Shown here: piece by piece, positions 1 through 5,554 of the stretch
Layout of the letters: the number at the start of each line of letters is the position of its first letter
How positions within the stretch are numbered: the stretch's first letter is position 1
Assembly (NCBI GenBank): GCA_937884685.1
Contig: CAKZYM010001051.1
Coordinates: 1-5,924, forward strand
Direction: 5' to 3'
DNA length: 5,924 nucleotides
Source: an uncultured Calothrix sp.
Lineage (GTDB): Bacteria > Cyanobacteriota > Cyanobacteriia > Cyanobacteriales > Nostocaceae
Position numbers and translations under genes: made by a program
Notes under the pieces: generated by a model
What the model saw: only the letters and a program-made list of their open reading frames with translations
Told to the model about the DNA's origin: nothing
The model's database searches: none

Positions 1-60
1 TCTTGTGGGGTGGACATCCCTGTCCGCCCAAATGTACCTCACAAAGATGAAATATGCTGT
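1..60. repeat. Hairpin-bearing intergenic repeat, copy 1
   Basis: This copy aligns without gaps to 2039-2098 at 48 of 60 positions. It contains a 9-bp hairpin with a TCCC loop: arm 8-16 pairs with arm 21-29, including one G-T wobble. Several differences from copy 2 keep the pairing, for example A-T in place of G-C within the stem. The blocks AATGTACCTC and AATATGCTGT after the hairpin are identical in both copies. It resembles the short palindromic repeats scattered between genes in filamentous cyanobacteria. It touches the window edge, so its left end may lie outside. Confidence 0.75.
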
Positions 61-74
61 AACTATATATAGTT
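61..74. other. Perfect 14-bp AT-rich palindrome
   Basis: AACTATATATAGTT is its own reverse complement and directly abuts the end of repeat copy 1. It could be a regulator-binding site or simply part of the repeat's flank. Copy 2 lacks it, so it is not a conserved part of the repeat. No function is assigned. Confidence 0.4.
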
Positions 75-196
75 GTGAAACTCAATTATGTTACTTCACC
101 CCACCAAGCAAGAACAAAGCATATATTTTCAACCAGTACTATATATCTGTACAAAATAGCAAGCACCTTAAACTCACTACATAAACCAATCGTGCT

Positions 197-226
197 TTGA
201 AACTAATTTAGGGTTTTAAGTATAAA
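197..226 (+). promoter_or_regulatory. Candidate sigma-70-type promoter
   Basis: TTGAAA (197-202) and TATAAA (221-226) each match five of six consensus bases and are 18 bp apart. Transcription would begin near 233 and leave a leader of about 300 nt before the ATG at 539. In DNA this AT-rich chance matches are common, so the call is tentative. Confidence 0.3.
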
Positions 227-294
227 ATAACTTATATTATCTTATCTTTTACTTAAATAAATACTGAGAACATAATCTAAACATCGGACTTTTT

Positions 295-342
295 TGGTGA
301 ATGGAGGTTTTATTCTCCGCATTTACCACAGCTTTTTCTTTT
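295..342 (+). terminator. Terminator-like hairpin in the leader (possible attenuator)
   Basis: TGGTGAAT (295-302) pairs with ATTTACCA (321-328), with one G-T wobble. GGAG (303-306) then pairs with CTCC (315-318), leaving a two-base bulge (319-320) and an 8-nt loop. The 12-bp stem is followed after four bases by a T-rich run at 333-342. This is the layout of an intrinsic terminator read on the plus strand. It lies about 200 nt upstream of the DUF4114 gene, so it could end a transcript entering from the left or act on the gene's own leader. Confidence 0.45.
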
Positions 343-523
343 AATAACCCATTTCAGAACTTCAGTTAATCGTTTTTTCGCTTCTCCGGATTTCAATTAT
401 AAAGAGTACGCAAAAAACAATAGTTACTATAGACACCTTCTGCTGTACTGAGATAGTTTGTATATATCGAAACGAAATCACTACGCAATAAGTGATTCTT
501 TCAAATTTAAAAATGCAATTAGA

Positions 524-529
524 GAAGGG
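524..529 (+). promoter_or_regulatory. Ribosome binding site fixing the ATG at 539
   Basis: GAAGGG lies nine bases before the ATG at 539. No comparable purine-rich site precedes the alternative TTG at 458. With the ATG start, the protein begins directly with a positively charged n-region and a hydrophobic signal segment. Confidence 0.6.
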
Positions 530-538
530 TTTTTAGTC

Positions 539-1897
539 ATGGTTGATAATAAGAAAAAAGTTGTATCTGGTGTTGTTGCTGCTGCTGGTTTAACTGGTGC
601 ATTTGTCGCACCTGCAACCGCAGAAGCTGCTAATACCGACGCTCCAAACTCTATTCAAGAAACTATTAAAGAAGCATCCGAAGCACAAAAAGCAGCAAAA
701 GCTGCACCAGGAAAAGTTAAAGCTGCTAAAAAATCTTTTGAGAATGTAAAAAAGAGTGCAAACGGAGAAATTAATAAAGCGAAAAACCTCAAAAATCAAG
801 CTCAAAAGGAACTAGAACGTGCTGAAAAGTCAGTAAAAAGTGCCAAAGGGACTTGGGAGAGAAATGTTGCTAAAGCATCTGAGAAAGCTGCACAAGCTGA
901 GAAATCTGGAAAGCAAGGTCAGATGAAGCAAGCGAAGATATGGAAGCAAAGAGCAGAAGATTCAAGACAAGACTACGAAGAAGCAAAGGTAAAAGCTACT
1001 AGAAAACAAGAAGCGCTTGAGCAAAGAGAGAGTAATCTAGAAACTGTCACCGCAGCACAAAACAGCAGAATTAAGACAGCAGAAATGTCTTACAAGCAAG
1101 CTCAAGCGGAACAGCAACAAGCTATTCAAATGGCGAGTTCAACCAAGAAAGCAGCTAATGGTGCTTGGGGTAATTGGGATACAGAACACACTGTCGAAGA
1201 TTATTTAACCGATGATTCCGGCTTCCAAGCTTTAATTCCTGAATTCCAAAAGTTGGTACAAGAAGAAAAATTAGCAATTGGTGCTGAAGAAGTTGCAGCA
1301 AAGAGGTTAGATGCAAATAAACTATTCTTAAAGCATGACCACGAAATGCGCGTTTGGTTTATCAATGAAGGTGCTGGTTATAAAAACCAATTAGCTTACG
1401 AAGCAACCAAAGGTGACGATTACGAGAAAGGAATGATTTTCGATGATGTCTCTTGTACAACTGGTTGTCAGTTGAGTAATGGAAAGAATGCTCCTTTAGA
1501 TATTGGTGACTTTGTTGACTTGGGTTTAATTGAAGGTGGTACTCAACTCAACTTCTTGCTCAAGGCTGATGGTGCTAGTAAAAATACTAGAAACGGCGAT
1601 ATTTATGGTGCAGATGAGTCTCTTAACGGTGATGGTTTACAGCACTTAATGGCTTTTGAAGTCAATGCTGGTGGTAGAGAATATCTGATGATGGGCTTTG
1701 AAGATTTACGCAACGGTGGTGACTTAGACTATAACGATGCGGTATTCGTTGTTGACTTCGGTGAAGGTAATTTAACTGACGGGTCAACAAAGTTTGCACA
1801 AGCTGCGAAAGTTCCTGAAGCTTCTAACATGGCTGCAATTTTCGGTGTAACTGGTGCTGGTTTGATGTTACGTCGTCGCCGTCGCAAAAAGAAGTAA
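539..1897 (+). CDS. Secreted coiled-coil protein with DUF4114 domain and PEP-CTERM-like anchor
   Basis: The 452-residue product starts with a signal peptide (MVDNKKK, then a hydrophobic stretch ending APATAEA, likely cleaved near residue 30). Residues about 37-200 are rich in Ala, Lys, Glu and Gln with heptad-like spacing and should form long coiled coils. A globular part follows: VWFINEGAGY (272-281), a CxxxC pair (306 and 310), and a DUF4114 domain (about 313-408) with the acidic signature GFEDL..GGDLDYND (386-400), probably calcium-binding. The C-terminus is VPEAS (425-429), a short hydrophobic segment and RRRRRKKK. That is the layout of a PEP-CTERM sorting signal, with Ala in place of the second Pro. 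Such proteins are exported and, in family knowledge, processed by exosortase and linked to exopolysaccharide. The specific function is unknown. The gene appears monocistronic, with a strong terminator about 250 nt downstream. No enzyme motif is visible. Confidence 0.85.
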   Translation: MVDNKKKVVSGVVAAAGLTGAFVAPATAEAANTDAPNSIQETIKEASEAQKAAKAAPGKVKAAKKSFENVKKSANGEINKAKNLKNQAQKELERAEKSVKSAKGTWERNVAKASEKAAQAEKSGKQGQMKQAKIWKQRAEDSRQDYEEAKVKATRKQEALEQRESNLETVTAAQNSRIKTAEMSYKQAQAEQQQAIQMASSTKKAANGAWGNWDTEHTVEDYLTDDSGFQALIPEFQKLVQEEKLAIGAEEVAAKRLDANKLFLKHDHEMRVWFINEGAGYKNQLAYEATKGDDYEKGMIFDDVSCTTGCQLSNGKNAPLDIGDFVDLGLIEGGTQLNFLLKADGASKNTRNGDIYGADESLNGDGLQHLMAFEVNAGGREYLMMGFEDLRNGGDLDYNDAVFVVDFGEGNLTDGSTKFAQAAKVPEASNMAAIFGVTGAGLMLRRRRRKKK

Positions 1898-1910
1898 TCT
1901 TTAATAATCT

Positions 1911-1953
1911 AGAGACGTGAAATTCTACATCTCTTCTACAGTTCTACGTCTCT
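1911..1953 (+). terminator. Weak terminator-like hairpin after the DUF4114 gene
   Basis: AGAGACGT (1911-1918) pairs perfectly with ACGTCTCT (1946-1953). The stem extends by GAA/TTC across one bulged T, with a 20-nt loop. It starts 13 nt after the stop codon but is followed only by a mixed C/T stretch, so it is a poor intrinsic terminator and may instead stabilise the mRNA 3' end. Within it lies an imperfect 14-bp direct repeat (1923-1936 and 1942-1955, one mismatch). Confidence 0.35.
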
Positions 1954-2038
1954 TCACTTCTTTCAAATAAACATTAGCTAGTAGATACAAAATACAGCAG
2001 TTTGCAGTTAAATGAGATACAGAAAAATTTTATAAAAC

Positions 2039-2098
2039 TCTTGTGGTACGGGCATCCCTGCCCGTTAGAATGTACCTCATGAAAATGAAATATGCTGT
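2039..2098. repeat. Hairpin-bearing intergenic repeat, copy 2
   Basis: This is the same element as 1-60, in the same orientation, 80% identical and without indels. Its hairpin is a perfect 7-bp stem, ACGGGCA (2048-2054) with TGCCCGT (2059-2065), around the same TCCC loop. The two copies bracket the DUF4114 gene as direct repeats about 2.04 kb apart. Confidence 0.75.
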
Positions 2099-2147
2099 AT
2101 ATGAATTAAAAAATTTCCTTCCTTTAAATACTTTTTCCTAGATTTGG

Positions 2148-2179
2148 CGCAATTCTAATTCAGAATTGCGTTATTTTTT
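2148..2179 (+). terminator. Intrinsic terminator
   Basis: CGCAATTCT (2148-2156) and AGAATTGCG (2162-2170) form a perfect 9-bp stem with a 5-nt loop. TTATTTTTT (2171-2179) follows immediately. Only the plus strand carries the T-run, so it most likely ends the DUF4114 transcript and insulates glpK from it. Confidence 0.75.
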
Positions 2180-2184
2180 GTGGA

Positions 2185-2237
2185 AGGGAGCAGTTTCATT
2201 TATTTTTATTTTCACTATTCCCTGCTCCCTGCTCCCT
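2185..2237. repeat. CCCTGCT heptamer repeats with inverted partner
   Basis: CCCTGCT is repeated in tandem (2220-2226, 2227-2233, then a partial CCCT). AGGGAGCAG at 2185-2193 is the reverse complement of CTGCTCCCT, which occurs twice (2222-2230 and 2229-2237), so a 9-bp stem can form in two registers. This fits the short tandemly repeated heptamer families known from Nostoc and Anabaena. It lies about 50 bp before the glpK start, where a promoter would be expected. No good -35/-10 pair was found here. Confidence 0.65.
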
Positions 2238-2287
2238 ACCTCCTTTTCTATGGGATGATTATATAGACTTTGCTGGAAATAAAAAAT

Positions 2288-3808
2288 ATGATGCAGGGTA
2301 AAGGCAATACGAACCAACATAAAAGTTATATTCTGGCTTTAGATTTAGGAACTACAGGGAATCGTGCTTTTGTTTTTGATTCTAATGCTCGAATAGTCGG
2401 ACAAGCATACAAGGAACTCACGCAATATTATCCCCAACCAGGATGGCTAGAACATGATGCTTCCGAAATCTGGTCAGCAACGATTGAGGTGATGCAAAGT
2501 GCTGTTGAAAAAGCAGAAATTTCCCCTTCACAAATTGCTGCTATTGGTCTAACTGTTCAGCGAGAAACTTGTTTGTTGTGGAATAAAAACACCGGTCAGC
2601 CTTTACGTAAAGCTATTGTCTGGCAAGATAGACGTACTGCTCCCCTTTGCAATCAGTTACAAAATCAAGGTTTGGGAGAGGAAATTTATCAAAAAACTGG
2701 ATTAGTTATTGACGCTTATTTTTCTGCTACAAAGCTTTCTTGGCTGTTGGATTCTGTTGGAGATATTGACCTCGATAATGTTTTCGCTGGGACAATCGAT
2801 ACCTGGATATTGTGGAATCTGACCGGTAGAAAAGTTCATGCAACCGACCACAGCAATGCGAGTCGGACAATGTTGATGAATTTGGAAAGTTGCGATTGGG
2901 ATGAAACGCTATTAACTTTATTCAAAATTCCTCGTCAGATTTTACCGCAGATTCAGCCTAGTTTTAATCAATTTGGTGTTACTGATAAAGCTTTAATGGG
3001 AACAGAAATTCCTATAACCGCTATTTTAGGTGACCAGCAAGCGTCTTTATTTGGTCATGGTTGCGATGCTCCTGGTTTAATGAAATGCACTTACGGTACC
3101 GGTAGCTTTTTGGTCGCTCATACTGGGAAAAAAATAGTGCGATCGCAAAGTCAGCTTTTGAGTACGGTGGCTTGGACAAGGGAAAATCAAAGCGGTTCTC
3201 TGGAAATTAGCTATGCTCTTGAGGGCAGTATGTTTACTAGTGGTGCTTGTATACAATGGTTGCGCGATGGTCTAAAGTTAATTGAAACAGCGGCTCAAAC
3301 CGAAGCAATGGCAAATCAGTTAGAAGATAATGGTGGTGTATATTTTGTACCAGCTTTAAGTGGATTAGGCGCACCTCATTGGGATATGAGTGCTAGAGGT
3401 GCTTTCTTGGGAATCACTGCTGGTGTTACTAAAGAACACATGGTACGTTCGGTATTAGAAGCGATTGCTTATCAGGTGAAAGAAGTTGTAGAGCTTATCA
3501 ATTTATCTAGCAAGACTGATATCAATAAACTAGCTGTAGACGGTGGAGCTTCAAATAATAATTTTTTAATGCAGTTTCAAGCGGATTTATTAGGAATTTC
3601 CATCGAACAACCAGCGATGAGAGATACTACGGTGCAGGGTATTGCATTTGCTGCTGGTTTATCAATTGGTTTGTGGGATGATTACTCGCAATTGATAGGT
3701 CAAAGAAGTATAGGAAAAGTGTTTAAACCGAATAACAATTCTAATCATATTCAAGATAATTATAATACTTGGTTGCGTGCTGTTGAGCGTGGAAAAAATT
3801 GGGATTAA
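2288..3808 (+). CDS. glpK: Glycerol kinase
   Basis: This FGGY-family kinase transfers phosphate from ATP to glycerol, giving sn-glycerol-3-phosphate in the cytoplasm for lipid synthesis and glycerol use. With the ATG at 2288 it has 506 residues, close to the usual ~500. Visible motifs are the phosphate-binding DLGTTGNR (19-26), QRET (91-94, the Arg-Glu that contact glycerol in E. coli GlpK), AIVWQDRRTA (109-118), VIDAYFSATK (140-149), GDQQAS with the catalytic Asp (248-253), YGTGSF (269-274), GLGAPHWD (359-366) and VDGGASNNNF (417-426). A TTG at 2270 would add six residues and has no better ribosome site. Another ATG follows at 2291. The weak GGA at 2275-2277 suits 2288. The last four bases overlap the stop of convergent ugd. 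Codons 440-476 are duplicated exactly at 5626-5735. All key residues are intact, so the gene should be functional. Confidence 0.95.
   Translation: MMQGKGNTNQHKSYILALDLGTTGNRAFVFDSNARIVGQAYKELTQYYPQPGWLEHDASEIWSATIEVMQSAVEKAEISPSQIAAIGLTVQRETCLLWNKNTGQPLRKAIVWQDRRTAPLCNQLQNQGLGEEIYQKTGLVIDAYFSATKLSWLLDSVGDIDLDNVFAGTIDTWILWNLTGRKVHATDHSNASRTMLMNLESCDWDETLLTLFKIPRQILPQIQPSFNQFGVTDKALMGTEIPITAILGDQQASLFGHGCDAPGLMKCTYGTGSFLVAHTGKKIVRSQSQLLSTVAWTRENQSGSLEISYALEGSMFTSGACIQWLRDGLKLIETAAQTEAMANQLEDNGGVYFVPALSGLGAPHWDMSARGAFLGITAGVTKEHMVRSVLEAIAYQVKEVVELINLSSKTDINKLAVDGGASNNNFLMQFQADLLGISIEQPAMRDTTVQGIAFAAGLSIGLWDDYSQLIGQRSIGKVFKPNNNSNHIQDNYNTWLRAVERGKNWD
3139..3146. repeat. HIP1 octamer
   Basis: GCGATCGC is the highly iterated palindrome of many cyanobacterial genomes. 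It lies inside glpK and supports the cyanobacterial assignment. No other exact copy was noticed in the window. Confidence 0.8.
3604..3713 (+). repeat. 110-bp perfect direct repeat, copy A (inside glpK)
   Basis: Every base is identical to 5626-5735, in the same orientation and offset by 2022 bp. It covers the glpK codons from EQPAMRDTT to GQRSI. The left boundary is where the second copy switches to unrelated sequence. The right boundary is where the two glpK tails begin to diverge. Together the copies bracket ugd. Confidence 0.95.
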
Positions 3809-5226
3809 ATGGGCTGTAAATCCTCTAATCTAGATGCGGTCTTGGAGAAAATCTTGGTTGCTATACCAATATCTCCAGTACTGGGACGACCAATACCGAC
3901 ATAATAAAATCCAGCTTGTTCTAAGGTTTGTGGATTCAAGAAATTTCGACCATCAATAATAATCGGAGTTATCATCAATTTTGCTATCTTTTGATAATCG
4001 ATTGCGCTGAATATTTGCCAATCCGTGACCAAAACCAGAGCATCACAATCCCTTGCAACTTCTAATGGATTATTTGTAAGAGTAATGTTAGCAAAACTTG
4101 GATGTAAATCCTTTTCTGAAACAATTGGGTCGTATGCTTTCACTTTTGCACCCAAACGGGTCAAATTAGCAATTAAATCCAATGAAGGAGCATCTCGCAT
4201 ATCATCGGTGTTAGGTTTGAAGGTTAATCCTAGCAACCCGATAGTCTTTCCTTTGAGAATTTTCAATACTTGTTGGAGTTTCTCCAACGCTGATAATCTT
4301 TGAGTTTGATTTGTTGAAACTGCTGCTTTTAATAATTGTGCTTGATAACCATAATCATCAGCAGTGTGAATTAAAGCTGACACATCCTTGGGAAAACAGG
4401 AACCACCCCAACCAATACCAGCTTGTAAAAACTTATTTCCAATCCTTGAATCTAAACCAATACCCTTAGAGACTTGGGTGACATCCGCACCAACCCGGTC
4501 GCAAATATTTGCAACTTCATTAATAAAGCTAATTTTAGTTGCTAAAAATGCATTTGCAGCATATTTAATCATTTCAGCAGATGTTAAATCTGTCTCCAAT
4601 ACCGGAATCTCTGGTAAAGATTTATTTTCCGCAAATTCCCGTTTGACAATAGGTGCATATAATTCCTGCATCATAGACAGAGCTTTTTGACTGTTACTTC
4701 CCAAAACAATTCTATCGGGATTGAAAGTATCATAAACAGCAGAACCTTCACGTAAAAATTCAGGATTGCTAACTATATCAAACCCAGCAATTTTTTCGTG
4801 ACGTTCTGCGACTCCATCCAATACAATTCGACGTACCCAGTCACCGGAACCAATGGGAACGGTAGACTTATTCACAATTACCTTATAGCCACCATTTAAA
4901 TGGGAACCGATACCACGAGCAACAGCTTCTACATATCTAGTATCGCTTTCCCCAGTAGGTAATGCAGGAGTCCCCACAGCGATGAAGAGGATTTCACCAT
5001 GGGCTACACCAGCAGCTAAATCTGTGGTAAATTCTAGTCTTCCTGCTTCCATCCCTAACTGAATAATTTCATCCAGTCCAGGTTCAAAAATTGGAGATTT
5101 TCCAGACTGCATTAATGCAACCTTCTCTTCATTATTATCAATACAAATTACATGGTGTCCTGTATAAGCTAAACAAGCACCCGTAACCAATCCAACATAT
5201 CCCGTACCAATAACACAAACTCGCAT
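3805..5226 (-). CDS. ugd: UDP-glucose 6-dehydrogenase
   Basis: The enzyme oxidises UDP-glucose to UDP-glucuronate using two NAD+, supplying acidic sugars for exopolysaccharide, sheath or lipopolysaccharide. The 473-residue product begins MRVCVIGTGYVGL, with the NAD-binding GxGxxG at residues 7-12. STVPIGSG (121-128) and NPEFLREGSA (154-163) are next. EMIKYAANAFLATKISFINE (218-237) carries the conserved Lys and Asn. GWGGSCFPKD (272-281) includes the catalytic Cys 277. The UDP-binding C-terminal domain contains GLTFKPNTDDMRDAPS (333-348). All hallmark residues are present and the length is normal. An upstream ATG at 5265 would add 13 residues, but GGAGG eight bases before 5226 fixes the start there. 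It runs tail-to-tail into glpK with overlapping stops and has its own candidate promoter. It lies between the two 110-bp direct repeats, so it may have arrived with a transferred segment. Confidence 0.95.
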   Translation of the reverse strand: MRVCVIGTGYVGLVTGACLAYTGHHVICIDNNEEKVALMQSGKSPIFEPGLDEIIQLGMEAGRLEFTTDLAAGVAHGEILFIAVGTPALPTGESDTRYVEAVARGIGSHLNGGYKVIVNKSTVPIGSGDWVRRIVLDGVAERHEKIAGFDIVSNPEFLREGSAVYDTFNPDRIVLGSNSQKALSMMQELYAPIVKREFAENKSLPEIPVLETDLTSAEMIKYAANAFLATKISFINEVANICDRVGADVTQVSKGIGLDSRIGNKFLQAGIGWGGSCFPKDVSALIHTADDYGYQAQLLKAAVSTNQTQRLSALEKLQQVLKILKGKTIGLLGLTFKPNTDDMRDAPSLDLIANLTRLGAKVKAYDPIVSEKDLHPSFANITLTNNPLEVARDCDALVLVTDWQIFSAIDYQKIAKLMITPIIIDGRNFLNPQTLEQAGFYYVGIGRPSTGDIGIATKIFSKTASRLEDLQPI

Positions 5227-5234
5227 GTTCAAAG

Positions 5235-5239
5235 CCTCC
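5235..5239 (-). promoter_or_regulatory. Ribosome binding site of ugd
   Basis: On the minus strand this is GGAGG, eight bases before the ATG at 5226-5224. It decides the start MRVCVIG... over the longer reading from 5265. Confidence 0.8.
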
Positions 5240-5273
5240 AAATACATTAGAAAATATATATTCATAATGTCCG

Positions 5274-5301
5274 TTTATAAACTGTCGTGCTTTACTGTAA
5301 A
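5274..5301 (-). promoter_or_regulatory. ugd: Candidate ugd promoter
   Basis: On the minus strand, TTTACA (5301-5296) and TATAAA (5279-5274) each match five of six sigma-70 consensus bases, 16 bp apart. Transcription would start near 5267 and give a leader of about 40 nt before the ATG at 5226. No regulator site was recognised with confidence. Confidence 0.4.
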
Positions 5302-5409
5302 ATCATGTATTTACTAAGTTTTAAGATGACAGGTATATCAGAAATTGACCGGACATAATATTAAACAGTTGTCTGTTCCTGATACATATATTTGCTAATG
5401 TCAATGAAT

Positions 5410-5446
5410 ACTTGATGAAATTTCAATGAGAAGTTTTTCATCAAGT
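5410..5446. other. 11-bp inverted repeat
   Basis: ACTTGATGAAA (5410-5420) and TTTCATCAAGT (5436-5446) are perfect complements around a 15-nt loop. The left arm overlaps a second palindrome, TGAAATTTCA (5416-5425), and TCAATGA occurs at 5401 and 5423. A T-rich stretch begins eight bases later, so a plus-strand terminator is possible, but no plus-strand gene ends here. An operator or a leftover of the rearrangement are other options. Confidence 0.45.
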
Positions 5447-5554
5447 CTAGTAGTTCTTTCATTTTTTAATTTGTTTATTATTTACCTTGCTGAAAAAGTA
5501 ATAAAAAAATATCTCCTCAAAACTTCTTGGTAGCAAGTTTTTAACACACCCATA

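Larger units (their letters stand above)
75..538. other. Non-coding upstream region of the DUF4114 gene
   Basis: No convincing gene is seen in this AT-rich stretch. It contains a candidate promoter (197-226) and a terminator-like hairpin (295-342), annotated separately. An in-frame TTG at 458 could extend the downstream gene by 27 codons. The residues this would add (MYISKRNHYAISDSF...) do not look like a signal peptide and would bury the real one, so the region is treated as leader. Confidence 0.5.
5227..5554. other. Non-coding region between ugd and the chimeric remnant
   Basis: No gene is seen here. It holds the ugd ribosome site and candidate promoter at the left, a small AACAG-TTGT-CTGTT hairpin (5364-5377), and an 11-bp inverted repeat (5410-5446). 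Just before the remnant, a weak AT-rich hairpin (AAAACTT 5519-5525 with AAGTTTT 5535-5541) sits next to the start of the flavodiiron-like sequence. Confidence 0.5.

Noticed and set aside
2..108. Pairing of CTTGTGGGGTG (2-12) with CACCCCACCAAG (97-108) as a terminal inverted repeat
   Set aside because: The pairing needs a bulge, conflicts with the stronger local hairpin at 8-29, and the rest of the repeat does not follow in inverted order.
458..538. TTG-initiated 27-codon extension of the DUF4114 gene
   Set aside because: There is no ribosome site at 458. The ATG at 539 has GAAGGG at good spacing and opens directly onto a signal peptide.
590..805. Minus-strand open frame of 71 codons
   Set aside because: It is antisense to the coiled-coil part of the DUF4114 gene. 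Its Phe/Cys/Ser-rich translation is the mirror of Lys/Ala/Glu codons and has no ribosome site.
2237..2265. Possible glpK promoter with TATATA at 2260-2265
   Set aside because: No acceptable -35 hexamer at the right distance; the match is expected by chance in this AT-rich stretch.
3843..3877. Nested stem (TGGAGA with TCTCCA, TTGGT with ACCAA) just after the glpK stop as a terminator
   Set aside because: It lies in ugd coding sequence, is interrupted by internal loops and has no T-run on the plus strand.
4025..4303. Plus-strand open frame of 92 codons
   Set aside because: It lies wholly antisense to the well-supported ugd gene, with no recognisable protein features.
4388..4690. Plus-strand open frame of 100 codons
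   Set aside because: It is also an antisense shadow of ugd, over the catalytic region, with no independent support.
5227..5265. 13-codon N-terminal extension of ugd from the ATG at 5265
   Set aside because: GGAGG sits inside the extension at ideal distance from the ATG at 5226, and the family normally begins with the MR-V-VIGTGYVG strand.
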